Assembly: GCA_963971405.1 (NCBI GenBank)
Contig: OZ020489.1
Coordinates: 46,484,804 to 46,548,803 of the forward strand
Source of the DNA: Psococerastis gibbosa
Taxonomy: Eukaryota > Arthropoda > Insecta > Psocodea > Psocidae
Length of the DNA stretch: 64,000 nt
Direction: 5' to 3'
The notes under the pieces are model-generated. The model worked only from the letters and a program-made list of their open reading frames with translations. It ran no database searches and was not told the DNA's origin. The position numbers and the translations under genes are program-made. Positions 35,638-47,703 of this stretch are shown one piece after another (positions within the stretch are counted from its first letter, which is position 1; each line of letters starts with the position of its first letter).

Positions 35638-38600
35638 CTGACGCCACACAATGATCGATACACAATGCGCGATACCTGATCTCCCACTAGTTTTTCAAGC
35701 CGCCTCTAGCTGCCAGGGTTATACAATTTAAAGAGGCAATTTTTCGTTTTTTTTTTTTTTTTGCGCCCATTTTTTTGACTTTTTTTGGGGTCGAGATGGG
35801 TGTCGCCAGACGCGGGATTTTATCCCGAACACGACGATACATGGTTTATGGGGTGGTTTTCCCATAGGTTGCCGGCTAGCCCGGGATCAGTGACTATTTG
35901 AAGGATTTCGGGGGCTCGGGGCCTGTGACGTCATCGCCCATGCATTCTTATGGGAAATTTTGGTCAAAATGATCCGATTGCCATGAATGGCACATGGTTG
36001 GAAAGAGGAGGTGATTTCGAGCCGATTCGCCCGGTTTTTACTCTGATTCGTTTGACACCGTCCGATTTGAGGGCGTTGCAAAGTCGGTTTTCAAGGTATG
36101 TTGCACACGTTAAGGGGGTGGGGTCACCGGTAGATTTCTTTCTGATGCGGTTTTTTCGATTCCAGTTGCGGTCCTGACCAATAGTTGTCATTGATGACCA
36201 TACGGATTCGATGGGGTTTGCGTTCTAGACGCATTTGAAAAACGCTCCCTATCCCTTATACATAGGATTTTTTACATTTCATACGATTTTAAGAAATTCT
36301 CTCGATGGTTAGTCGACTTTTTTCGCTCAGACGTGGGATTTTATGTGGGCTACAAGAAAAATGCGGAATCCCGCTTCTCACTGGTCAAATTCGGCAATTT
36401 TTCCCCTTTTTTGAATATCCTTGTTCCGACCCTGACGCCACACAATGATCGATACACAATGCGCGATACCTGATCTCCCACTAGTTTTTCAAGCCGCATC
36501 TAGCTGCCAGGGTTATACAATTTAAAGAGGCAATTTTTCGTTTTTTTTTTTTTTTTGCGCCCATTTTTTTGACTTTTTTTGGGGTCGAGATTGGTGTCGC
36601 TAGACGCGGGATTTTATCCCGAACACGACGATATATGGTTTATGGGGTGGTTTTCCCATAGGTTGCCGGCTAGCCCGGGATCAGTGACTATTTGAAGGAT
36701 TTCGGGGGCTCGGGGCCTGTGACGTCATCGCCCATGCATTCTTATGGGAAATTTTGGTCAAAATGATCCGATTGCCATGAATGGCACATGGTTGGAAAGA
36801 GGAGGTGATTTCGAGCCGATTCGCCCGGTTTTTACTCTGATTCGTTTGATACCGTCCGATTTGAGGGCGTTGCAAAGTCGGTTTTCAAGGTATGTTGCAC
36901 ACGTTAAGGGGGTGGGGTCACCGGTAGATTTCTTTCTGATGCGGTTTTTTCGATTCCAGTTGCGGTCCTGACCAATAGTTGTCATTGATGACCATACGGA
37001 TTCGATGGGGTTTGCGTTCTAGACGCATTTGAAAAACGCTCCCTATCCCTTATACATAGGATTTTTTACATTTCATACGATGTTAAGAAATTCTCTCGAT
37101 GGTTAGTCGACTTTTTTCGCTCAGACGTGGGATTTTATGTGGGCTACAAGAAAAATGCGGAATCCCGCTTCTCACTGGTCAAATTCGGCAATTTTTCCCC
37201 TTTTTTGAATATCCTTGTTCCGACCCTGACGCCACACAATGATCGATACACAATGCGCGATACCTGATCTCCCACTAGTTTTTCAAGCCGCATCTAGCTG
37301 CCAGGGTTATACAATTTAAAGAGGCAATTTTTCGTTTTTTTTTTTTTTGCGCCCATTTTTTTGACTTTTTTTGGGGTCGAGATTGGTGTCGCTAGACGCG
37401 GGATTTTATCCCGAACACGACGATATATGGTTTATGGGGTGGTTTTCCCATAGGTTGCCGGCTAGCCCGGGATCAGTGACTATTTGAAGGATTTCGGGGG
37501 CTCGGAGCCTGTGACGTCATCGCCCATGCATTCTTATGGGAAATTTTGGTCAAAATGATCCGATTGCCATGAATGGCACATGGTTGGAAAGAGGAGGTGA
37601 TTTCGAGCTGATTCGCCCGGTTTTTACTCTGATTCGTTTGATACCGTCCGATTTGAGGGCGTTGCAAAGTCGGTTTTCAAGGTATGTTGCACACGTTAAG
37701 GGGGTGGGGTCACCGGTAGATTTCTTTCTGATGCGGTTTTTTCGATTCCAGTTGCGGTCCTGACCAATAGTTGTCATTGATGACCATACGGATTCGATGG
37801 GGCTTGCGTTCTAGACGCATTTGAAAAACGCTCCCTATCCCTTATACATAGGATTTTTTACATTTCATACAATTTTAAGAAATTCTCTCGATGGTTAGTC
37901 GACTTCTTTCGCTCAGACGTGGGATTTTATGTGGGCTACAAGAAAAATGCGGAATCCCGCTTCTCACTGGTCAAATTCGGCAATTTTTCCCTTTTTTGAA
38001 TATCCTTGTTCCGACCCTGACGCCACACAATGATCGATACACAATGCGCGATACCTGATCTCCCACTAGTTTTTCAAGCCGCATCTAGCTGCCAGGGTTA
38101 TACAATTTAAAGAGGCAATTTTTCGTTTTTTTTTTTTTTTGCGCCCATTTTTTTGACTTTTTTTGGGGTCGAGATTGGTGTCGCTAGACGCGGGATTTTA
38201 TCCCGAACACGACGATATATGGTTTATGGGGTGGTTTTCCCATAGGTTGCCGGCTAGCCCGGGATCAGTGACTATTTGAAGGATTTCGGGGGCTCGGGGC
38301 CTGTGACGTCATCGCCCATGCATTCTTATGGGAAATTTTGGTCAAAATGATCCGATTGCCATGAATGGCACATGGTTGGAAAGAGGAGGTGATTTCGAGC
38401 CGATTCACCCGGTTTTTACTCTGATTCGTTTGATACCGTCCGATTTGAGGGCGTTGCAAAGTCGGTTTTCAAGGTATGTTGCACACGTTAAGGGGGTGGG
38501 GTCACCGGTAGATTTCTTTCTGATGCGGTTTTTTCGATTCCAGTTGCGGTCCTGACCAATAGTTGTCATTGATGACCATACGGATTCGATGGGGTTTGCG

Positions 38601-41600
38601 TTCTAGACGCATTTGAAAAACGCTCCCTATCCCTTATACATAGGATTTTTTACATTTCATACGATGTTAAGAAATTCTCTCGATGGTTAGTCGTCTTTTT
38701 TCGCTCAGACGTGGGATTTTATGTGGGCTACAAGAAAAATGCGGAATCCCGCTTCTCACTGGTCAAATTCGGCAATTTTTCCCCTTTTTTGAATATCCTT
38801 GTTCCGACCCTGACGCCACACAATGATCGATACACAATGCGCGATACCTGATCTCCCACTAGTTTTTCAAGCCGCATCTAGCTGCCAGGGTTGTACAATT
38901 TAAAGAGGCTATTTGGCAATTTTTCGTTTTTTTTTTTTTTTTTTTTGCGCCCATTTTTTTGACTTTTTTTGGGGTCGAGATGGGTGTCGCCAGACGCGGG
39001 ATTTTATCCCGAACACGACGATACATGGTTTATGGGGTGGTTTTCCCATAGGTTGCCGGCTAGCCCGGGATCAGTGACTATTTGAAGGATTTCGGGGGCT
39101 CGGGGCCTGTGACGTCATCGCCCATGCATTCTTATGGGAAATTTTGGTCAAAATGATCCGATTGCCATGAATGGCACATGGTTGGAAAGAGGAGGTGATT
39201 TCGAGCCGATTCGCCCGGTTTTTACTCTGATTCGTTTGACACCGTCCGATTTGAGGGCGTTGCAAAGTCGGTTTTCAAGGTATGTTGCACACGTTAAGGG
39301 GGTGGGGTCACCGGTAGATTTCTTTCTGATGCGGTTTTTTCGATTCCAGTTGCGGTCCTGACCAATAGTTGTCATTGATGACCATACGGATTCGATGGGG
39401 TTTGCGTTCTAGACGCATTTGAAAAACGCTCCCTATCCCTTATACATAGGATTTTTTACATTTCATACGATTTTAAGAAATTCTCTCGATGGTTAGTCGA
39501 CTTTTTTCGCTCAGACGTGGGATTTTATGTGGGCTACAAGAAAAATGCGGAATCCCGCTTCTCACTGGTCAAATTCGGCAATTTTTCCCCTTTTTTGAAT
39601 ATCCTTGTTCCGACCCTGACGCCACACAATGATCGATACACAATGCGCGATACCTGATCTCCCACTAGTTTTTCAAGCCGCATCTAGCTGCCAGGGTTAT
39701 ACAATTTAAAGAGGCAATTTTTCGTTTTTTTTTTTTTTTTGCGCCCATTTTTTTGACTTTTTTTGGGGTCGAGATTGGTGTCGCTAGACGCGGGATTTTA
39801 TCCCGAACACGACGATATATGGTTTATGGGGTGGTTTTCCCATAGGTTGCCGGCTAGCCCGGGATCAGTGACTATTTGAAGGATTTCGGGGGCTCGGGGC
39901 CTGTGACGTCATCGCCCATGCATTCTTATGGGAAATTTTGGTCAAAATGACCCGATTGCCATGAATGGCACATGGTTGGAAAGAGGAGGTGATTTCGAGC
40001 CGATTCGCCCGGTTTTTACTCTGATTCGTTTGATACCGTCCGATTTGAGGGCGTTGCAAAGTCGGTTTTCAAGGTATGTTGCACACGTTAAGGGGGTGGG
40101 GTCACCGGTAGATTTCTTTCTGATGCGGTTTTTTCGATTCCAGTTGCGGTCCTGACCAATAGTTGTCATTGATGACCATACGGATTCGATGGGGTTTGCG
40201 TTCTAGACGCATTTGAAAAACGCTCCCTATCCCTTATACATAGGATTTTTTACATTTCATACGATGTTAAGAAATTCTCTCGATGGTTAGTCGACTTTTT
40301 TCGCTCAGACGTGGGATTTTATGTGGGCTACAAGAAAAATGCGGAATCCCGCTTCTCACTGGTCAAATTCGGCAATTTTTCCCCTTTTTTGAATATCCTT
40401 GTTCCGACCCTGACGCCACACAATGATCGATACACAATGCGCGATACCTGATCTCCCACTAGTTTTTCAAGCCGCATCTAGCTGCCAGGGTTATACAATT
40501 TAAAGAGGCAATTTTTCGTTTTTTTTTTTTTTTTGCGCCCATTTTTTTGACTTTTTTTGGGGTCGAGATTGGTGTCGCTAGACGCGGGATTTTATCCCGA
40601 ACACGACGATATATGGTTTATGGGGTGGTTTTCCCATAGGTTGCCGGCTAGCCCGGGATCAGTGACTATTTGAAGGATTTCGGGGGCTCGGGGCCTGTGA
40701 CGTCATCGCCCATGCATTCTTATGGGAAATTTTGGTCAAAATGACCCGATTGCCATGAATGGCACATGGTTGGAAAGAGGAGGTGATTTCGAGCCGATTC
40801 GCCCGGTTTTTACTCTGATTCGTTTGATACCGTCCGATTTGAGGGCGTTGCAAAGTCGGTTTTCAAGGTATGTTGCACACGTTAAGGGGGTGGGGTCACC
40901 GGTAGATTTCTTTCTGATGCGGTTTTTTCGATTCCAGTTGCGGTCCTGACCAATAGTTGTCATTGATGACCATACGGATTCGATGGGGTTTGCGTTCTAG
41001 ACGCATTTGAAAAACGCTCCCTATCCCTTATACATAGGATTTTTTACATTTCATACGATGTTAAGAAATTCTCTCGATGGTTAGTCGACTTTTTTCGCTC
41101 AGACGTGGGATTTTATGTGGGCTACAAGAAAAATGCGGAATCCCGCTTCTCACTGGTCAAATTCGGCAATTTTTCCCCTTTTTTGAATATCCTTGTTCCG
41201 ACCCTGACGCCACACAATGATCGATACACAATGCGCGATACCTGATCTCCCACTAGTTTTTCAAGCCGCATCTAGCTGCCAGGGTTATACAATTTAAAGA
41301 GGCAATTTTTCGTTTTTTTTTTTTTTTGCGCCCATTTTTTTGACTTTTTTTGGGGTCGAGATTGGTGTCGCTAGACGCGGGATTTTATCCCGAACACGAC
41401 GATATATGGTTTACGGGGTGGTTTTCCCATAGGTTGCCGGCTAGCCCGGGATCAGTGACTATTTGAAGGATTTCGGGGGCTCGGAGCCTGTGACGTCATC
41501 GCCCATGCATTCTTATGGGAAATTTTGGTCAAAATGATCCGATTGCCATGAATGGCACATGGTTGGAAAGAGGAGGTGATTTCGAGCTGATTCGCCCGGT

Positions 41601-44600
41601 TTTTACTCTGATTCGTTTGATACCGTCCGATTTGAGGGCGTTGCAAAGTCGGTTTTCAAGGTATGTTGCACACGTTAAGGGGGTGGGGTCACCGGTAGAT
41701 TTCTTTCTGATGCGGTTTTTTCGATTCCAGTTGCGGTCCTGACCAATAGTTGTCATTGATGACCATACGGATTCGATGGGGCTTGCGTTCTAGACGCATT
41801 TGAAAAACGCTCCCTATCCCTTATACATAGGATTTTTTACATTTCATACAATTTTAAGAAATTCTCTCGATGGTTAGTCGACTTTTTTCGCTCAGACGTG
41901 GGATTTTATGTGGGCTACAAGAAAAATGCGGAATCCCGCTTCTCACTGGTCAAATTCGGCAATTTTTCCCCTTTTTTGAATATCCTTGTTCCGACCCTGA
42001 CGCCACACAATGATCGATACACAATGCGCGATACCTGATCTCCCACTAGTTTTTCAAGCCGCATCTAGCTGCCAGGGTTATACAATTTAAAGAGGCAATT
42101 TTTCGTTTTTTTTTTTTTTTTTTTTTGCGCCCATTTTTTTGACTTTTTTTGGGGTCGAGATTGGTGTCGCTAGACGCGGGATTTTATCCCGAACACGACG
42201 ATATATGGTTTATGGGGTGGTTTTCCCATAGGTTGCCGGCTAGCCCGGGATCAGTGACTATTTGAAGGATTTCGGGGGCTCGGAGCCTGTGACGTCATCG
42301 CCCATGCATTCTTATGGGAAATTTTGGTCAAAATGATCCGATTGCCATGAATGGCACATGGTTGGAAAGAGGAGGTGATTTCGAGCTGATTCGCCCGGTT
42401 TTTACTCTGATTCGTTTGATACCGTCCGATTTGAGGGCGTTGCAAAGTCGGTTTTCAAGGTATGTTGCACACGTTAAGGGGGTGGGGTCACCGGTAGATT
42501 TCTTTCTGATGCGGTTTTTTCGATTCCAGTTGCGGTCCTGACCAATAGTTGTCATTGATGACCATACGGATTCGATGGGGCTTGCGTTCTAGACGCATTT
42601 GAAAAACGCTCCCTATCCCTTATACATAGGATTTTTTACATTTCATACAATTTTAAGAAATTCTCTCGATGGTTAGTCGACTTTTTTCGCTCAGACGTGG
42701 GATTTTATGTGGGCTACAAGAAAAATGCGGAATCCCGCTTCTCACTGGTCAAATTCGGCAATTTTTCCCCTTTTTTGAATATCCTTGTTCCGACCCTGAC
42801 GCCACACAATGATCGATACACAATGCGCGATACCTGATCTCCCACTAGTTTTTCAAGCCGCATCTAGCTGCCAGGGTTATACAATTTAAAGAGGCAATTT
42901 TTCGTTTTTTTTTTTTTTTGCGCCCATTTTTTTGACTTTTTTTGGGGTCGAGATTGGTGTCGCTAGACGCGGGATTTTATCCCGAACACGACGATATATG
43001 GTTTATGGGGTGGTTTTCCCATAGGTTGCCGGCTAGCCCGGGATCAGTGACTATTTGAAGGATTTCGGGGGCTCGGGGCCTGTGACGTCATCGCCCATGC
43101 ATTCTTATGGGAAATTTTGGTCAAAATGATCCGATTGCCATGAATGGCACATGGTTGGAAAGAGGAGGTGATTTCGAGCTGATTCGCCCGGTTTTTACTC
43201 TGATTCGTTTGATACCGTCCGATTTGAGGGCGTTGCAAAGTCGGTTTTCAAGGTATGTTGCACACGTTAAGGGGGTGGGGTCACCGGTAGATTTCTTTCT
43301 GATGCGGTTTTTTCGATTCCAGTTGCGGTCCTGACCAATAGTTGTCATTGATGACCATACGGATTCGATGGGGTTTGCGTTCTAGACGCATTTGAAAAAC
43401 GCTCCCTATCCCTTATACATAGGATTTTTTACATTTCATACGATGTTAAGAAATTCTCTCGATGGTTAGTCGACTTTTTTCGCTCAGACGTGGGATTTTA
43501 TGTGGGCTACAAGAAAAATGCGGAATCCCGCTTCTCACTGGTCAAATTCGGCAATTTTTCCCCTTTTTTGAATATCCTTGTTCCGACCCTGACGCCACAC
43601 AATGATCGATACACAATGCGCGATACCTGATCTCCCACTAGTTTTTCAAGCCGCATCTAGCTGCCAGGGTTATACAATTTAAAGAGGCAATTTTTCGTTT
43701 TTTTTTTTTTTGCGCCCATTTTTTTGACTTTTTTTGGGGTCGAGATTGGTGTCGCTAGACGCGGGATTTTATCCCGAACACGACGATATATGGTTTACGG
43801 GGTGGTTTTCCCATAGGTTGCCGGCTAGCCCGGGATCAGTGACTATTTGAAGGATTTCGGGGGCTCGGAGCCTGTGACGTCATCGCCCATGCATTCTTAT
43901 GGGAAATTTTGGTCAAAATGATCCGATTGCCATGAATGGCACATGGTTGGAAAGAGGAGGTGATTTCGAGCTGATTCGCCCGGTTTTTACTCTGATTCGT
44001 TTGATACCGTCCGATTTGAGGGCGTTGCAAAGTCGGTTTTCAAGGTATGTTGCACACGTTAAGGGGGTGGGGTCACCGGTAGATTTCTTTCTGATGCGGT
44101 TTTTTCGATTCCAGTTGCGGTCCTGACCAATAGTTGTCATTGATGACCATACGGATTCGATGGGGCTTGCGTTCTAGACGCATTTGAAAAACGCTCCCTA
44201 TCCCTTATACATAGGATTTTTTACATTTCATACAATTTTAAGAAATTCTCTCGATGGTTAGTCGACTTTTTTCGCTCAGGCGTGGGATTTTATGTGGGCT
44301 ACAAGAAAAATGCGGAATCCCGCTTCTCACTGGTCAAATTCGGCAATTTTTCCCCTTTTTTGAATATCCTTGTTCCGACCCTGACGCCACACAATGATCG
44401 ATACACAATGCGCGATACCTGATCTCCCACTAGTTTTTCAAGCCGCATCTAGCTGCCAGGGTTATACAATTTAAAGAGGCAATTTTTCGTTTTTTTTTTT
44501 TTTTTTTTTGCGCCCATTTTTTTGACTTTTTTTGGGGTCGAGATTGGTGTCGCTAGACGCGGGATTTTATCCCGAACACGACGATATATGGTTTATGGGG

Positions 44601-46115
44601 TGGTTTTCCCATAGGTTGCCGGCTAGCCCGGGATCAGTGACTATTTGAAGGATTTCGGGGGCTCGGAGCCTGTGACGTCATCGCCCATGCATTCTTATGG
44701 GAAATTTTGGTCAAAATGATCCGATTGCCATGAATGGCACATGGTTGGAAAGAGGAGGTGATTTCGAGCTGATTCGCCCGGTTTTTACTCTGATTCGTTT
44801 GATACCGTCCGATTTGAGGGCGTTGCAAAGTCGGTTTTCAAGGTATGTTGCACACGTTAAGGGGGTGGGGTCACCGGTAGATTTCTTTCTGATGCGGTTT
44901 TTTCGATTCCAGTTGCGGTCCTGACCAATAGTTGTCATTGATGACCATACGGATTCAATGGGGCTTGCGTTCTAGACGCATTTGAAAAACGCTCCCTATC
45001 CCTTATACATAGGATTTTTTACATTTCATACAATTTTAAGAAATTCTCTCGATGGTTAGTCGACTTTTTTCGCTCAGACGTGGGATTTTATGTGGGCTAC
45101 AAGAAAAATGCGGAATCCCGCTTCTCACTGGTCAAATTCGGCAATTTTTCCCCTTTTTTGAATATCCTTGTTCCGACCCTGACGCCACACAATGATCGAT
45201 ACACAATGCGCGATACCTGATCTCCCACTAGTTTTTCAAGCCGCATCTAGCTGCCAGGGTTATACAATTTAAAGAGGCAATTTTTCGTTTTTTTTTTTTT
45301 TTGCGCCCATTTTTTTGACTTTTTTTGGGGTCGAGATTGGTGTCGCTAGACGCGGGATTTTATCCCGAACACGACGATATATGGTTTATGGGGTGGTTTT
45401 CCCATAGGTTGCCGGCTAGCCCGGGATCAGTGACTATTTGAAGGATTTCGGGGGCTCGGGGCCTGTGACGTCATCGCCCATGCATTCTTATGGGAAATTT
45501 TGGTCAAAATGATCCGATTGCCATGAATGGCACATGGTTGGAAAGAGGAGGTGCTTTCGAGCCGATTCACCCGGTTTTTACTCTGATTCGTTTGATACCG
45601 TCCGATTTGAGGGCGTTGCAAAGTCGGTTTTCAAGGTATGTTGCACACGTTAAGGGGGTGGGGTCACCGGTAGATTTCTTTCTGATGCGGTTTTTTCGAT
45701 TCCAGTTGCGGTCCTGACCAATAGTTGTCATTGATGACCATACGGATTCGATGGGGTTTGCGTTCTAGACGCATTTGAAAAACGCTCCCTATCCCTTATA
45801 CATAGGATTTTTTACATTTCATACGATGTTAAGAAATTCTCTCGATGGTTAGTCGTCTTTTTTCGCTCAGACGTGGGATTTTATGTGGGCTACAAGAAAA
45901 ATGCGGAATCCCGCTTCTCACTGGTCAAATTCGGCAATTTTTCCCCTTTTTTGAATATCCTTGTTCCGACCCTGACGCCACACAATGATCGATACACAAT
46001 GCGCGATACCTGATCTCCCACTAGTTTTTCAAGCCGCCTCTAGCTGCCAGGGTTGTACAATTTAAAGAGGCTATTCGGCAATTTTTCCCCTTTTTTGAAT
46101 ATCCTTGTTCCGACC
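35638..46115 (+). repeat. Higher-order satellite super-repeat, copy 2 (13 monomers)
   Basis: Monomers anchored at 35950, 36744, 37536, 38328, 39134, 39928, 40722, 41515, 42314, 43107, 43899, 44697 and 45490. The first six align with copy 1 at +9686 bp; the last seven align at about +10479 bp because one monomer (39928/40722, both with the private GACCCGATTGCC) was duplicated inside this copy. Private markers of copy 1 recur at 37906, near 37989, and at 41414, 43798 and 44280. The monomer at 43107 differs from its counterpart at 32628 by a short converted patch. Confidence 0.85.
45972..46115 (+). repeat. 144-bp partial monomer, second copy
   Basis: Same length, same breakpoint and same CCGCCTCTAG marker as 35494-35637, at an offset of 10478 bp. 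It was copied as part of the super-repeat. Confidence 0.9.
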
Positions 46116-47703
46116 CTGACGCCACACAATGATCGATACACAATGCGCGATACCTGATCTCCCACTAGTTTTTCAAGCCGCCTCTAGCTGCCAGGGTTAT
46201 ACAATTTAAAGAGGCAATTTTTCGTTTTTTTTTTTTTTTTTGCGCCCATTTTTTTGACTTTTTTTGGGGTCGAGATTGGTGTCGCTAGACGCGGGATTTT
46301 ATCCCGAACACGACGATATATGGTTTATGGGGTGGTTTTCCCATAGGTTGCCGGCTAGCCCGGGATCAGTGACTATTTGAAGGATTTCGGGGGCTCGGGG
46401 CCTGTGACGTCATCGCCCATGCATTCTTATGGGAAATTTTGGTCAAAATGATCCGATTGCCATGAATGGCACATGGTTGGAAAGAGGAGGTGATTTCGAG
46501 CCGATTCGCCCGGTTTTTACTCTGATTCGTTTGATACCGTCCGATTTGAGGGCGTTGCAAAGTCGGTTTTCAAGGTATGTTGCACACGTTAAGGGGGTGG
46601 GGTCACCGGTAGATTTCGTTCTGATGCGATTTTTTCGATTCCAGTTGCGGTCCTGACCAATAGTTGTCATTGATGACCATACGGATTCGATGGGGTTTGC
46701 GTTCTAGACGCATTTGAAAAACGCTCCCTATCCCTTATACATAGGATTTTTTACATTTCATACGATGTTAAGAAATTCTCTCGATGGTTAGTCGACTTTT
46801 TTCGCTCAGACGTGGGATTTTATGTGGGCTACAAGAAAAATGCGGAATCCCGCTTCTCACTGGTCAAATTCGGCAATTTTTCCCCTTTTTTGAATATCCT
46901 TGTTCCGACCCTGACGCCACACAATGATCGATACACAATGCGCGATACCTGATCTCCCACTAGTTTTTCAAGCCGCATCTAGCTGCCAGGGTTATACAAT
47001 TTAAAGAGGCAATTTTTCGTTTGTTTTTTTTTTTGCGCCCATTTTTTTGACTTTTTTTGGGGTCGAGATTGGTGTCGCTAGACGCGGGATTTTATCCCGA
47101 ACACGACGATATATGGTTTATGGGGTGGTTTTCCCATAGGTTGCCGGCTAGCCCGGGATCAGTGACTATTTGAAGGATTTCGGGGGCTCGGAGCCTGTGA
47201 CGTCATCGCCCATGCATTCTTATGGGAAATTTTGGTCAAAATGATCCGATTGCCATGAATGGCACATGGTTGGAAAGAGGAGGTGATTTCGAGCTGATTC
47301 GCCCGGTTTTTACTCTGATTCGTTTGATACCGTCCGATTTGAGGGCGTTGCAAAGTCGGTTTTCAAGGTATGTTGCACACGTTAAGGGGGTGGGGTCACC
47401 GGTAGATTTCTTTCTGATGCGGTTTTTTCGATTCCAGTTGCGGTCCTGACCAATAGTTGTCATTGATGACCATACGGATTCGATGGGGCTTGCGTTCTAG
47501 ACGCATTTGAAAAACGCTCCCTATCCCTTATACATAGGATTTTTTACATTTCATACAATTTTAAGAAATTCTCTCGATGGTTAGTCGACTTTTTTCGCTC
47601 AGACGTGGGATTTTATGTGGGCTACAAGAAAAATGCGGAATCCCGCTTCTCACTGGTCAAATTCGGCAATTTTTCCCCTTTTTTGAATATCCTTGTTCCG
47701 ACC
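46116..47703 (+). repeat. Family A satellite, two monomers between higher-order blocks
   Basis: Monomers anchored at 46429 (variant a) and 47222 (variant l). The first has GATTTCGTTCTGATGCGATTTT; its GATGCGATTTT is shared with the monomer at 48816. The second has a poly-T tract interrupted by G (CGTTTGTTTT). Confidence 0.93.
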
